Origin: a virus
Length of the DNA: 53,583 bases
Virus record (IMG/VR): IMGVR_UViG_3300020172_003216
Span: 1-53,583 of that record
Strand: one strand, 5' to 3'
Translations under genes and position numbers: made by a program
The notes under the pieces: generated by a model
Told to the model about the DNA's origin: nothing
The model's input: only the letters and a program-made list of their open reading frames with translations
Databases searched by the model: none
Shown: positions 17,318 through 27,074 of the stretch, piece by piece
How positions within the stretch are numbered: the first letter of the stretch is position 1
Layout of the letters: each line of letters starts with the position of its first letter

Positions 17318-18012
17318 TTATACCAAAATTTGATTATACTCCACTAGCCAGAGAAAGCGTAGAGGGCAAGCGCCATTATGCCCTGCCTGATGGCAGCAGA
17401 GTTCCTAGCGTCACTACAATTCTAGACAAAACAAAACCCGCAGAAGCCAAGCAAAAACTTCAAGAGTGGCGCAATAGAGTTGGCGCGGAGCGGGCACAAC
17501 AAATTACCACAGAAGCTGCCAACCGCGGAACACGTATGCACACCTATCTTGAGCGGTACGTTAAAAACGATGATATTGGTGCGTTCCCTACAAATCCGTT
17601 TGCACAGCCCAGCTGGTTTATGGCAGCACAAGTTATTTTAGAAGGATTAGGAAATGTTGATGAATATTGGGGTTGCGAGGTGCCTTTATACTACTCTGGG
17701 CTTTATGCTGGTACTACTGACTGTGTCGGGGTATGGAAAGGACAGCCTGCAATCATGGATTTTAAGCAAACGAATAAGCCTAAGAAACGCGAATGGATCG
17801 ACGATTATTTTCTACAGCTCGCAGCATATGCGGCAGCTCACAATGACACACACGGAACAGATATTAGAACAGGTGTCATTCTTATGTGTACTAAACCAGC
17901 TGATGACGATTCAACCCCACAGTACCAGGAATTTGTGCTAGAACCCCAGGATTTTCAGTACTGGAGCGATCAGTGGATGCGTAGAGTTGAGCTCTACTAT
18001 CTAACAAGCTAA
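17314..18012 (+). CDS. PD-(D/E)XK exonuclease (RecB/MGME1-like)
   Basis: The 232-residue protein begins with a short beta region, VPSVTTILD, typical of this phage exonuclease group. Its core has the nuclease motifs in order: Glu in GCEVPLYY, GTTDCVG, DFKQTNK (the D-x-K element) and LQLAAYAAA (motif III Gln/Tyr). It is probably a metal-dependent DNA exonuclease used in recombination or host DNA degradation. Start at ATG 17314 overlaps the previous stop (ATGA); an upstream ATG at 17272 lies inside the preceding gene. An intragenic promoter at 17144 could express it early. Confidence 0.8.
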   Translation: MIIPKFDYTPLARESVEGKRHYALPDGSRVPSVTTILDKTKPAEAKQKLQEWRNRVGAERAQQITTEAANRGTRMHTYLERYVKNDDIGAFPTNPFAQPSWFMAAQVILEGLGNVDEYWGCEVPLYYSGLYAGTTDCVGVWKGQPAIMDFKQTNKPKKREWIDDYFLQLAAYAAAHNDTHGTDIRTGVILMCTKPADDDSTPQYQEFVLEPQDFQYWSDQWMRRVELYYLTS

Positions 18013-18036
18013 ATACACAATAATTGAGGATTTAGC

Positions 18037-19398
18037 ATGGCCGTTACACAGATAAGCAGAATTCAACATCGTAGGGGGTTAGAGCAAGATCTCCCGCAAC
18101 TTGCTTCAGCTGAATTTGGCTGGAGTTTAGACACCAGAAAACTTTACATTGGTAATGGTACGTTAGATGAAGGTGCACCCACTTTAGGCATAACCGAAAT
18201 TTTAACCCAATATTCTGATTTAACTGCATTGCTTGGAACCTACACATTTGTAGGAAATGCGACAGGATTTGCAGTACAAACTGGCAGCAGTTTATTAAAT
18301 CCAGCTGTTCGCAGTTTCCAACAAAAATTTGATGATTTCGTCAATGTAAGAGATTTTGGCGCAACAGGAAACGGTCTTGACGACGATTATGCTGCTATTA
18401 ATAGAGCCATTACTCAAATTTATAGAACAAGTTTAAATGAAAACGATCCACGTACTCGTAGAACAATATATCTACCAGGCGGTACATATCTAACATCCAA
18501 TACTATACAAATACCACCTTATGCTAGACTAGTAGGGGATGGAATTGATAGCACAATCATCAAGGCAAAGTTTGGTAATTTAGCAGTAGCTAACTTATGT
18601 GATTCTTCTTTTAACTCAGGGCCATTGATTGGTTCGGGCACAGCTATATTGCCGCAAGGCATTGAAATTAGCGGAATGTCGTTTATTAATCGGAGCGCCG
18701 GAGTAAATTATCCTATTTTAAATATTGACAGCGCATCTAATATTAGAATAGTAAACACTCATTTTGGGTCCAATGTTTCGGCTAGTGTTTATCCAAATGT
18801 CGTTCATATCTATAGTACAGTTTCCCCTGTAAATGCTATTACTTTTGATGGTTGCCATTTTATTGGTGGCGGCAACGGAATCGTTAATTTTGGAACTACC
18901 ACTAGAGCGTTGAATATAATGAATAGCAGATATGAGAATCTTTCTAATCTTGCTCTTGTAATGAATGCTATTGATTCTATATCATCAATAAACAACTATT
19001 ACGCAGGACAAGCAGGTGTATCGAGCAAAAATTCAGCTACAACGTTTTTTGGATTTGGTGAAACATTTCAAACTGGATCTGACCCTTCAACCGGTATGTT
19101 TTTGGGTAATTTGTTAACAGGAATGGCAAGAGGGGTAGCATTAAGTGGTACAACTTATGTTGCAGGACTTGTGCCTAATACCTCGGGAAAAGTAAGATAT
19201 GAAATTAGCAACAGTTCAGCTAAAAGATTTGGTTCATTTACATTCTCAACTGACGGTACGTATAGCAATTTCACCGATTCTTATACCGAATCAAATATTA
19301 GTTTAGGTGCAAATTTGTTTGCTAATTCTGATAGTCTTATTTGTTCTTTAAATTCTGGTACAGGCACCTTAAAATATAGTTTTACACAATTTGTATAA
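18037..19398 (+). CDS. Tailspike/tail fibre with pectate-lyase-like beta-helix
   Basis: A 453-residue protein. Residues 1-45 form a phage fibre attachment region (RIQHRRGLEQDLPQLASAEFGW), common at the N-terminus of tail fibres. From residue ~105, VNVRDFGATGNGLDDDYAAI is the start signature of the Pectate_lyase_3 family, followed by repeating beta-helix coils. Such spikes bind and may cleave surface polysaccharide; catalytic residues are not identified. A GCTAAATAC box and TTGAGGA precede the ATG. Confidence 0.85.
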   Translation: MAVTQISRIQHRRGLEQDLPQLASAEFGWSLDTRKLYIGNGTLDEGAPTLGITEILTQYSDLTALLGTYTFVGNATGFAVQTGSSLLNPAVRSFQQKFDDFVNVRDFGATGNGLDDDYAAINRAITQIYRTSLNENDPRTRRTIYLPGGTYLTSNTIQIPPYARLVGDGIDSTIIKAKFGNLAVANLCDSSFNSGPLIGSGTAILPQGIEISGMSFINRSAGVNYPILNIDSASNIRIVNTHFGSNVSASVYPNVVHIYSTVSPVNAITFDGCHFIGGGNGIVNFGTTTRALNIMNSRYENLSNLALVMNAIDSISSINNYYAGQAGVSSKNSATTFFGFGETFQTGSDPSTGMFLGNLLTGMARGVALSGTTYVAGLVPNTSGKVRYEISNSSAKRFGSFTFSTDGTYSNFTDSYTESNISLGANLFANSDSLICSLNSGTGTLKYSFTQFV

Positions 19399-19405
19399 TT
19401 AATAA

Positions 19406-19855
19406 ATGTTCAAATTATCTACTAGTAGGCGATTGGCCTATTGGAAGAATTTTCGAAATCAACTTGGCTCTATGCCATTAAAAAAAGCACTAGAAGCTAC
19501 TCAACAACTATGGCAATTGTGTCCGTTTACTCCTTTTTATCTGAATATCGAGCAGCCTGACTCATGGCCAAATCCTTGGGAATTAATTTCAGAAAACTAC
19601 TATTGTGATCTTGCTAAAGCTTTGGGAATAGTGTATACTTTACATCTAAGCGACCATGGCAAAGATCTTAGCCCAGAAATACGAGTATATAATGATACAG
19701 TTAGTCATTACCTTTACCATATAGCATACTTTGCCGATGGGAAATATGTTCTTAATTTGATTGAGGACGAGGTCGTAAATAAAGAACACATTAATCAACA
19801 ATTAAACTTAAAATATTGCTATACAGCAATAGATTTAAAATTAGAACAATACTAG
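19406..19855 (+). CDS. Unknown protein next to tailspike
   Basis: A 149-residue protein rich in aromatic residues (Trp, Tyr, Phe), with a possible zinc-like or metal site in YTLHLSDHGKDL that is too weak to claim. No signal peptide or membrane segment. It sits between tailspike and nrdA with 7- and 9-nt gaps. Product not recognised; its position could reflect either module. Confidence 0.6.
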   Translation: MFKLSTSRRLAYWKNFRNQLGSMPLKKALEATQQLWQLCPFTPFYLNIEQPDSWPNPWELISENYYCDLAKALGIVYTLHLSDHGKDLSPEIRVYNDTVSHYLYHIAYFADGKYVLNLIEDEVVNKEHINQQLNLKYCYTAIDLKLEQY

Positions 19856-19864
19856 AGGCAATAA

Positions 19865-22177
19865 ATGACGCAGATTCAAGTAACGAAAAGAGACGGAAGT
19901 AAAGAAATACTAGATTTAGAAAAACTACACCGGGTGGTATTTTGGGCAACTGAAGGTATTACCGGAGTTAGTGCAAGTGAAGTAGAAATAAAAAGTCATA
20001 TTCAATTTTACAATGGCATTCGAACATCGGATATACAAGAAACACTGATTAAATCAGCAGCTGATCTTATAAGCGAAGAAACACCCAATTACCAATATGT
20101 AGCTGGTAGATTGATAAATTATCATTTACGCAAGCAGGTATACAACGATTACACACCGTGGCCCTTGCTGGATTTAGTAAAAAAGAATGTGGAATCAGGA
20201 TTTTATGATACTGGCCTTCTCGCCGCCTACACTGATGAAGAGTGGAATATTTTAGACAGTTATATCAAACACGATCGTGATGAGAACTTTACCTATGTTG
20301 CCATGGAGCAATGGCGCGGTAAGTATCTAGTACAGAACCGTGTTAACAACGAAATTTACGAGACTCCGCAAATAGCTTATATGCTGATTGCGGCAACCTT
20401 ATTTCAAAATTACCCTGTATGGGGCGATTACACTCGTTTACAATGGATTAAAGATTATTACGATGCTATCAGTTTACATGATATTAGTTTGCCTACTCCT
20501 GTCATGGCCGGTGTTCGCACTCCGCAAAAGCAGTTCTCTAGCTGTGTGCTTATTGAAACAGATGATAGTCTTGACAGTATCAATGCTACCACTAGCAGTA
20601 TTGTTAAGTATGTCAGTCAGAAAGCCGGCATCGGGATTGGAGCAGGTAGAATACGAGCACTTGGGAGCCCAATACGAAACGGAGATGCTTACCACACGGG
20701 GGTTATACCTTTTTACAAGCTGTTCCAAAGCGCAACAAGGAGTTGTAGCCAAGGGGGTGTCCGTAATGGCGCCGCTACATTGTACTACCCGATCTGGCAC
20801 CTCGAGATTGAGGACCTAATTGTTCTCAAAAACAACAAAGGGACCGATGACAATAGAGTGCGTCATATGGATTATGGCGTGCAATTTAACAAGTTGATGT
20901 ATGAAAGACTAATTACAGGTGGCGACATTACCTGCTTTAGTCCCAATGATGTACCCGAGCTGTACTCTGCTTTTTTCAACGATCAAGAACGATTCAAAGA
21001 GCTATATGAGCGAGCAGAGCGTAATACCAAGCTGAGAAAGAAGACCTTCAAGGCTAGTGATTTGTTTAGTAGATTCATGCAGGAACGCAAGGATACTGGT
21101 CGTATCTATCTACAGAATGTGGACCATGCCAACACTCATAGTCCATTTGATGAAAAGGTAGCACCGATCAAGATGAGTAATCTTTGCGCTGAAATAGATT
21201 TGCCAACTGTGCCGTTACGAGATGTCAACGACGAGGATGGTAGGATCGCCCTGTGTACTCTGTCAGCGATCAATTGGGGCAATGTAAAAAGCCCACATGA
21301 CTTCGAAAAGATGTGTCGGTTGGCGGTGAGAGGATTGGATGCGCTGTTGAGTTATCAAAATTATCCAATTCTTGCAGCACAATTAGCAACAGAAGAATTT
21401 AGGCCAATTGGGGTTGGTATTATCAATTTTGCCTACTTCCTAGCTAAAAATGATGTCAGTTATAGTGATCCTGAAGCGTTAGCTTTAGTTGACGAGTATG
21501 CAGAAGCATGGTCGTACTATTTGATCAAGGCTTCTGCAGACCTCGCTGAAGAACAAGGAGCTTGCACTAGATGGCAAGATCTAAAGAGTGCAAAAGGTGT
21601 ATTACCTATTGACACACGTAAACGAGACGTGGATGAATTGGTGCCCTACCAAGAGCGCATGCCTTGGCAATCACTCCGCGAACAGATTCAACGTACCGGA
21701 CAACGCAACGCCACATTGATGGCACTAATGCCTGCAGAAACATCTGCACAAATTAGTAATGCTACTAATGGAATTGAGCCACCACGCAGTTATGTGTCAG
21801 TTAAACAGAGCAAGCACGGCGCACTAAGACAAGTGGTACCTGAATATCGTAGACTTAAAAACAAATATGAATTACTATGGGATCAGGTCAGCCCTGAGGG
21901 TTATTTAAAATTATGTGCAGTATTACAAAAATACATTGATCAAGGCATTAGTGTAAATACTTCCTACAATCCACAATACTACGAAGATGAAAAGATTCCT
22001 ATGAGTGAGATGTTGCAACATCTAATCATGTGCTACAAATATGGATTGAAGCAGCTTTACTATTTTAACACTTTTGATGGACAAGGTGAAATCAATATTG
22101 ATAAACTAATGGAATCAAAATCTGTTGAAGAAACAGAAACCAATGATCAAGAAGATTGTGATAGTTGTGTAATCTAA
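19865..22177 (+). CDS. nrdA: Ribonucleotide reductase class Ia, alpha subunit
   Basis: A 770-residue NrdA. Residues 1-90 are an ATP-cone (TKRDGSKEILDLEKL). Active-site cysteines are C227, C441 (NLCAEID, with E443) and C464 (LCTLSAIN); these are equivalent to E. coli C225, C439 and C462. The C-terminal CDSC pair is the redox-shuttle cysteines reduced by glutaredoxin. The enzyme converts ribonucleoside diphosphates to deoxy forms for phage DNA synthesis. Its partner nrdB follows one short gene later, and a glutaredoxin lies at 25761. Length is in the usual range. Confidence 0.97.
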   Translation: MTQIQVTKRDGSKEILDLEKLHRVVFWATEGITGVSASEVEIKSHIQFYNGIRTSDIQETLIKSAADLISEETPNYQYVAGRLINYHLRKQVYNDYTPWPLLDLVKKNVESGFYDTGLLAAYTDEEWNILDSYIKHDRDENFTYVAMEQWRGKYLVQNRVNNEIYETPQIAYMLIAATLFQNYPVWGDYTRLQWIKDYYDAISLHDISLPTPVMAGVRTPQKQFSSCVLIETDDSLDSINATTSSIVKYVSQKAGIGIGAGRIRALGSPIRNGDAYHTGVIPFYKLFQSATRSCSQGGVRNGAATLYYPIWHLEIEDLIVLKNNKGTDDNRVRHMDYGVQFNKLMYERLITGGDITCFSPNDVPELYSAFFNDQERFKELYERAERNTKLRKKTFKASDLFSRFMQERKDTGRIYLQNVDHANTHSPFDEKVAPIKMSNLCAEIDLPTVPLRDVNDEDGRIALCTLSAINWGNVKSPHDFEKMCRLAVRGLDALLSYQNYPILAAQLATEEFRPIGVGIINFAYFLAKNDVSYSDPEALALVDEYAEAWSYYLIKASADLAEEQGACTRWQDLKSAKGVLPIDTRKRDVDELVPYQERMPWQSLREQIQRTGQRNATLMALMPAETSAQISNATNGIEPPRSYVSVKQSKHGALRQVVPEYRRLKNKYELLWDQVSPEGYLKLCAVLQKYIDQGISVNTSYNPQYYEDEKIPMSEMLQHLIMCYKYGLKQLYYFNTFDGQGEINIDKLMESKSVEETETNDQEDCDSCVI

Positions 22178-22184
22178 GAGCAAT

Positions 22185-22631
22185 ATGAATTTAAGAAAAT
22201 ATATCAATTTGATTGAAGATGCCAATGGTATTAGCGAAGAATGGTTTGCTCAAGGTGCATTTAAAACTTACAAGCAACCAAACCCTGAACAATACGAAAT
22301 TGCTCAAGAGGATGGCACTATACAGACCTTAGAAGGTCCGGTGAATTATAAACGAGGTTTTTATATTCTAACCGGGCCCAAAGGTGAACAGTATCCTATA
22401 CCACCAGAAAAGTTTCGTGAATTAAAAGACGACGCCGGTGATGGTATATGCTACCCTAAAAAGATTATCAAATTGGCCAAGCTGGCTGATCATGATGGTT
22501 CTGTTGCAACCAGCTGGGGTGAAACACTAAACTATCAATCCGGTGAAGATTATATAGTTAGACATGGTCCTGGAGATTATGGTGTGGTAAAACGAGATAT
22601 ATTTGCAAAAACTTATGTACAGGAACAATAA
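22185..22631 (+). CDS. Unknown protein between nrdA and nrdB
   Basis: A 148-residue protein with a C-terminal pattern SGEDYIVRHGPGDYGVVKRDIFAKTY. This resembles the small beta-barrel 'GDYLV...FxxTY' domains seen in phage and bacterial small proteins of unknown role. The centre has PKKIIKLAKLADHDGSVATSWGE. It sits in a short gap between the two reductase subunits (7 nt after nrdA, 3 nt before nrdB), so a link to nucleotide metabolism is possible but not shown. Confidence 0.65.
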   Translation: MNLRKYINLIEDANGISEEWFAQGAFKTYKQPNPEQYEIAQEDGTIQTLEGPVNYKRGFYILTGPKGEQYPIPPEKFRELKDDAGDGICYPKKIIKLAKLADHDGSVATSWGETLNYQSGEDYIVRHGPGDYGVVKRDIFAKTYVQEQ

Positions 22632-22634
22632 TAA

Positions 22635-23762
22635 ATGAGCGTATTTAACATTAATAACAAGAATAAGCATACGGAGTCGTTGGCATTTTTAGATGCTTCC
22701 GGAGCACAACCAATACAACGGTATGATACACTGAAATATAGACAGTTTGATAAACTAACAGACAAACAATTAGGCTTCTTTTGGCGTCCAGAAGAAGTTG
22801 ATGTACTTCGAGATAGTAAAGACTTCAAAGAACTTACAGAACATGAACAACATATTTTTACAAGTAATCTTAAGCGACAAATCCTTTTGGATAGTGTTCA
22901 AGGTCGTAGTCCCAATCTTGCTTTTCTTCCCATCGCTACTATTCCTGAGCTCGAAACTTGGATTCAAACTTGGGCGTTCAACGAAACTATTCATAGTCGC
23001 AGCTATACTCATATTATACGTAATGTTTATAGCGATCCTAGCATTGTATTTGATGAGCTGACTGACATAGAAGATATTGTCGATTGTGCCAAAGATATTA
23101 GCCGTTATTATGATGAGCTAATAGAATCTGTACAATATTATAATTTGCTAGGTGTAGGAACACATACAGTCAACGACAAGAAGATTGTTGTTGATATGTA
23201 CGAACTAAAAAAGAAATTGTGGTTATGCTTAAACAGCGTAAACGCATTGGAAGGAATCCGCTTCTATGTTAGCTTTGCCTGTTCGTGGGCATTTGCAGAA
23301 CTAAAGAAGATGGAAGGCAATGCCAAAATTATCAAACTGATTGCACGAGACGAAAACGTTCATTTAGGGTCCACGCAAACCCTTCTCAAATTGCTACCTC
23401 AGGATGATCCTGACTATGCTTCTATAAAAGAAGAAACTCGTGCAGAATGTGAAGCAATGTTTTTGGCGGCAGCAGCACAAGAAAAAGCCTGGGCACATTA
23501 TTTGTTCAAAGACGGAAGCATGATTGGTCTTAACGAACAATTGTTGGCACAGTATGTGGATTGGTTGACCTGCAAGCGCATGACCGCAGTGGGATTGAAT
23601 TGTGGTATAAAGCCGGGATCTAATCCCTTACCATGGACTGCTAAATGGATTGCTGGTGCAGAAGTTCAAGTGGCACCACAAGAAACAGAAATTTCAAGTT
23701 ATGTGATTGGTGGTACCAAACAAGATGTAGACAACAACACGTTTAAGGGTTTTAGTCTTTGA
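22635..23762 (+). CDS. nrdB: Ribonucleotide reductase class Ia, beta subunit
   Basis: A 375-residue NrdB. Di-iron ligands are D86 (LLDSVQG), E117 and H120 (FNETIH), E206 (NALEGIRF), E240 and H243 (ARDENVH). The radical tyrosine is Y124 (HSRSYTHI), and W50 and the C-terminal Tyr in SSYVIGG are kept for radical transfer. Residue offsets are +2 relative to E. coli NrdB. The enzyme supplies the tyrosyl radical to NrdA. The sequence closely resembles enterobacterial/betaproteobacterial NrdB from memory. All required residues are present. Confidence 0.97.
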   Translation: MSVFNINNKNKHTESLAFLDASGAQPIQRYDTLKYRQFDKLTDKQLGFFWRPEEVDVLRDSKDFKELTEHEQHIFTSNLKRQILLDSVQGRSPNLAFLPIATIPELETWIQTWAFNETIHSRSYTHIIRNVYSDPSIVFDELTDIEDIVDCAKDISRYYDELIESVQYYNLLGVGTHTVNDKKIVVDMYELKKKLWLCLNSVNALEGIRFYVSFACSWAFAELKKMEGNAKIIKLIARDENVHLGSTQTLLKLLPQDDPDYASIKEETRAECEAMFLAAAAQEKAWAHYLFKDGSMIGLNEQLLAQYVDWLTCKRMTAVGLNCGIKPGSNPLPWTAKWIAGAEVQVAPQETEISSYVIGGTKQDVDNNTFKGFSL

Positions 23763-24601
23763 CAGCTCGAGCAGTATTTGTTGGTGGATACAGAATGGGA
23801 CATGCTATCATGTCCTTTCAATTTGACCACTTTCTTGAAGGCATAGATAAAACATATATTATCAGCAACATATCGGAACATCATTACCGAGCCACACTAG
23901 AAAAATATGTAGATGATCCCAGTAGATTTATATATGTAAATGATCAAGAATTAATTGATGCTTATCCTGAAATTTTACATTGGGATCAACCCGGAGACTA
24001 TCGCGGTACCTGGTTGAGACAACAGGCACTTAAAATTGCTTGTCTAGATTATTTTAACGAAGAATCATTTTTAATTCAAGACCCAGATACGTTTGCAATA
24101 CGGCCATACAAATGTTTTGATGGTAAAACACCTAATTTCTTTGTTTTACCCAACACTACACACAGTCCTGGTTATTATTCAGTAATTGAGGACAGTTTAG
24201 GCATAAAAAGACAGACAACAGACTGTTTTATTACAGAATTTTTACCTTTTCTTAAAGAAGATTGGGTAGCTATGCGCCAGCAGATAGAACAAAAACACAA
24301 CAAACATTTCCTTGATGCCATAATTGACAGTTGTCAGAGAGAAGCCGAAACTAACCTAATATGGTTTAGTGAATACGAATTGCTCGGCAATTATGCATTG
24401 ACCAGAAGAAACATAGATACGACTGTACAACATAGATGTGAAATAAGAAACATCGGAGATTTGTCGAAACTTAACAGTGTTGATTATAACTGTTATGTGG
24501 ATGCCTGTCCTAACTTAGATGACAGTATATTATTTGAATTTGTTTCTAACACTGTTATCAATTTTGATAAAATTTACAACGACATAGCCAGTCGTATATG
24601 A
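23759..24601 (+). CDS. DUF6492-like putative glycosyltransferase
   Basis: A 280-residue protein starting at TTG 23759, overlapping the nrdB stop by 4 nt; the only in-frame alternative is ATG 23795, which would remove the first beta strand RAVFVGGY. Features of the DUF6492 group include a D-x-D-type centre (LIQDPDTF), [22 protein letters not shown] and a late [13 protein letters not shown]. The group is annotated as glycosyltransferase-like. Target unknown. It is followed by another glycosyltransferase-like gene with a 4-nt overlap. Confidence 0.6.
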   Translation: MTARAVFVGGYRMGHAIMSFQFDHFLEGIDKTYIISNISEHHYRATLEKYVDDPSRFIYVNDQELIDAYPEILHWDQPGDYRGTWLRQQALKIACLDYFNEESFLIQDPDTFAIRPYKCFDGKTPNFFVLPNTTHSPGYYSVIEDSLGIKRQTTDCFITEFLPFLKEDWVAMRQQIEQKHNKHFLDAIIDSCQREAETNLIWFSEYELLGNYALTRRNIDTTVQHRCEIRNIGDLSKLNSVDYNCYVDACPNLDDSILFEFVSNTVINFDKIYNDIASRI

Positions 24602-25731
24602 ATCAATTCAAGTATAAAATTTTTACGCTGCTACCTCCGCATGCAGCAATTGATTCTATGCCAGACTGGCAAGGAGAAGACTATCCTGCATTTGAGACCA
24701 CAGACGATTTACAAGAATGTCTAGCCCAACCTTACAAAGTGGCTGCTGTTCCAACACTGTTCAATCAACAAGGTGGGTATGCATATAACAGTGAACTTTG
24801 TTCAATTGATTGGAGCAAATTTGATCTTGTTATCCTGTCGGACATTGAAAACTCAACAACAGATGTTATTTTAGAACATGTACACAAAGCAAATATTCAA
24901 AATTATCTTGTTGCATTAGGAGGACTTACTGATCCTATTAGCGATGCAAACTTTGTTTATAGGCCGTGGTGGATATTTCAGCACATGCGATTGAATTCAT
25001 TTCGTCCTGGCACTACAAAAAAATCATTTTTATTTGAAGCACTGCTAGGAGCGCAAAAGATTCATAGATCTTATGTTATGTCTAGATTTAATCTTAAACA
25101 AGATATATTGCAGAAATCCGTAATCACTTATAGAAAAGAGTTTGGGTCCGATCAGCACGATCCCAAAATCTTTCTAGACAAGGAAGCAGCCGATGTTGTT
25201 AATAGCAATTTAATTTGGCCCTATATATCTCCCAATCTAGATCCTGCGTGGGAAGTGGCAAACGAAATTCGTCGAGACATCAGTGAAATCACACCTTGGG
25301 CTATTTACGATAGAACTTACTACAGTATTTGCTGCGAAACAATATTCCAACATCCTTCTCCTGACAGATACCAAGATCCAGGACCTTTTTTTATAACTGA
25401 AAAGACAGCCAAAGTATTGTTAGGGCAAAGATTGTTTATAATGTTTGGGCCACAGCATACTCTCAAATTTCTTAAAGAACTAGGATTTCAAACTTTTGAT
25501 AATGTGATTGACGAATCGTATGACAACTGCACAGATGCCAGTTCAAGATTTAAAATGGCATTTGATCAGGTGGAATATTTAAGCACACTAGATCCAGAAA
25601 CAGTAATGCAACAAACAGAACAAATTCGTTTGCACAATTACAATCATCTTTATCAATATCAAAAACAAACAAAAAATAAAATGCATCAGATGATCCTGGA
25701 CAAAATACCCGAGCAATTTAAATTTGCGTAA
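24598..25731 (+). CDS. Glycosyltransferase-like protein (paralogue family, copy 3)
   Basis: A 377-residue protein with the best-preserved form of the family ending: FFITEKTAKVLLGQRLFIMFG followed by GFQTFDNVIDESYD. It has no membrane segment. It follows the DUF6492-like gene, so two sugar-transfer proteins sit inside the nucleotide-metabolism block between nrdB and glutaredoxin. The acceptor could be virion protein, DNA or lipid; the sequence does not say. Same family as 15240, 16343 and 45459 (minus). Confidence 0.6.
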   Translation: MNQFKYKIFTLLPPHAAIDSMPDWQGEDYPAFETTDDLQECLAQPYKVAAVPTLFNQQGGYAYNSELCSIDWSKFDLVILSDIENSTTDVILEHVHKANIQNYLVALGGLTDPISDANFVYRPWWIFQHMRLNSFRPGTTKKSFLFEALLGAQKIHRSYVMSRFNLKQDILQKSVITYRKEFGSDQHDPKIFLDKEAADVVNSNLIWPYISPNLDPAWEVANEIRRDISEITPWAIYDRTYYSICCETIFQHPSPDRYQDPGPFFITEKTAKVLLGQRLFIMFGPQHTLKFLKELGFQTFDNVIDESYDNCTDASSRFKMAFDQVEYLSTLDPETVMQQTEQIRLHNYNHLYQYQKQTKNKMHQMILDKIPEQFKFA

Positions 25732-25752
25732 ATACAAAACATTAACTATAAT
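25724..25752 (+). promoter_or_regulatory. Sigma70-like promoter for glutaredoxin
   Basis: TTGCGT (25724-25729), 17 nt, TATAAT (25747-25752). The ATG of the next gene is at 25761, so the transcript would have almost no leader. No Shine-Dalgarno is visible. Confidence 0.5.
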
Positions 25753-25760
25753 ATAAAACT

Positions 25761-26003
25761 ATGCTTACAATATATTCTAAAAACAATTGTCCGTTTTGCG
25801 ATCGAGCAAAACAATTACTTGAAAGTAAAAACGTGCCTTTTAACGAAATTAACATCGAGAACGATTCAGAATCGAGGCAGATGTTGTTAGATAAAGGCTT
25901 AAGGAGCGTGCCGCAGATCTTCCACGGGTATGAATTAGTTCCAGGAGGATTCGACGGTCTAAACAAACAACCAGCAGATTTTTTTGAAAAGGTAAAAAAC
26001 TAA
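25761..26003 (+). CDS. Glutaredoxin
   Basis: An 80-residue glutaredoxin with the dithiol active site CPFC (residues 10-13) and the cis-proline loop SVPQIF. It should reduce ribonucleotide reductase (T4 NrdC plays this role) using glutathione. Size is the compact phage/bacterial form. It lies about 2 kb after nrdB with two glycosyltransferase-like genes between, and appears to be driven by its own promoter at 25724. Confidence 0.93.
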   Translation: MLTIYSKNNCPFCDRAKQLLESKNVPFNEINIENDSESRQMLLDKGLRSVPQIFHGYELVPGGFDGLNKQPADFFEKVKN

Positions 26004-26314
26004 TGTTAGTATCACGAGGTTATCAACAAGGCGATATTGTCAGTTTCAAATTGATTACCGGCGACGAAGTGGTAGCAAGAATTGTCGATGCCGGGCCCAA
26101 CGGATTTGAAATTTCTAAACCATGCACAGTAATGCCCAGTCCACAAGGTATGGGACTTATTCAAAGTTTATTCACTGCCGACGCCGATGCTGGTGTTGTG
26201 CTACAAAAAGAACATGTCATTATGCATGCTCCTAGCATTGACGCTATGCAGAAACACTATATTAAAACTACCACTGGCATAGAACCTGTGACCAGGGGAA
26301 GTATCATAACCTAA
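26003..26314 (+). CDS. Small Sm-like beta protein, unknown
   Basis: A 103-residue protein. The N-terminal half, GDIVSFKLITGDEVVARIVDAGPNGFEISKP, is a five-strand pattern like an Sm/LSm or SH3-like barrel. The middle, SLFTADADAGVVLQKEHVIMHAPS, continues it. Related small proteins are common in marine T4-like phages as I recall, without a known role. Overlaps glutaredoxin by 1 nt (TAATG). Confidence 0.65.
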   Translation: MLVSRGYQQGDIVSFKLITGDEVVARIVDAGPNGFEISKPCTVMPSPQGMGLIQSLFTADADAGVVLQKEHVIMHAPSIDAMQKHYIKTTTGIEPVTRGSIIT

Positions 26315-26315
26315 C

Positions 26316-26771
26316 ATGTTTGTAACGCCTAGTACACTACCGGCTGTTGGAGAAGATGTTGATCTTAATTTAACATTTAATGTAAACACCAACATCGGCG
26401 ATCCTGCAATTACATCTGTAAGCGCAACGTGTTCGGCATTGGGAAATGTGGCAATTGTGGTAGGTGCACCAGTTGGGATTGATGGCAATACAACAATTAC
26501 CGTCAGCGGTAGGTATAATGATAATTTTGATAAATCAATTACTTACGAGGACAGTGATAAGGCGGTGCAAAGTGCATCAAGATTTAAAGACATTGCGCCA
26601 GGGTACAATTTTGTGTCTGAGTATGTGGCAGCAAGTGGTGGTACTGCTACAGCTACATACACTGTGATTGTAAATGGTACTCCGTTTACTATAACTCAGA
26701 CTATAAATAATACTAGTTTCACACCAGGACAAAAATATCTTGTCCAATATGTAGCTCAAGGAAAATACTAA
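26316..26771 (+). CDS. Ig-like beta-rich protein next to PAAR gene
   Basis: A 151-residue protein rich in Thr, Val, Asn and Ser with alternating beta strands, suggesting an Ig-like domain. No catalytic residues are apparent. It starts 2 nt after the previous stop and overlaps the PAAR gene by 1 nt, which points to a baseplate or tail-spike accessory role. Function inferred from neighbourhood only. Confidence 0.6.
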   Translation: MFVTPSTLPAVGEDVDLNLTFNVNTNIGDPAITSVSATCSALGNVAIVVGAPVGIDGNTTITVSGRYNDNFDKSITYEDSDKAVQSASRFKDIAPGYNFVSEYVAASGGTATATYTVIVNGTPFTITQTINNTSFTPGQKYLVQYVAQGKY

Positions 26772-27067
26772 TGCCACCAGTCACAAGAACCAATGTTGAT
26801 CCAAGTACCGGGCATGGCGGGTACGTTCCGCGTCCAAGCACACCCAACGGAAGCCCGGACGTTTTTATCAATGGCCAGGGTGTTGTTCGAGTGTCTGATG
26901 CCTGGCCCGATCATACCGATCCAGGACCGCCTGACACTCACGGCAGTTCTCAGTCTGGTGGTAGTTTGACCTTTTTTGTCAACGGTTTGGCCGTGGCAAG
27001 AATTGGTGATGCCATTGGTTGTGGTGATGCCGCAGCCGCCGGTAGTCCGGATGTGATTGCCGGATGA
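26771..27067 (+). CDS. PAAR-domain spike-tip protein
   Basis: The 98-residue protein shows two PAAR-type blocks: SPDVFINGQGVVRVSD in the first half and LTFFVNGLAVARIGDAIGCG in the second, ending GSPDVIAG. PAAR proteins cap the gp5/VgrG needle of contractile tails and pierce the outer membrane. T4 gp5.4 is the phage equivalent. This is a direct sign that the phage has a contractile tail. Lysis genes follow. Confidence 0.85.
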   Translation: MPPVTRTNVDPSTGHGGYVPRPSTPNGSPDVFINGQGVVRVSDAWPDHTDPGPPDTHGSSQSGGSLTFFVNGLAVARIGDAIGCGDAAAAGSPDVIAG

Positions 27068-27074
27068 TACAACC

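Noticed and set aside
22875-22890. Apparent loss of the radical tyrosine in NrdB (NLKRQILL)
   Set aside because: I first aligned this segment with the radical site. Counting shows the true position is Y124 in HSRSYTHI, which is present, so NrdB is complete.
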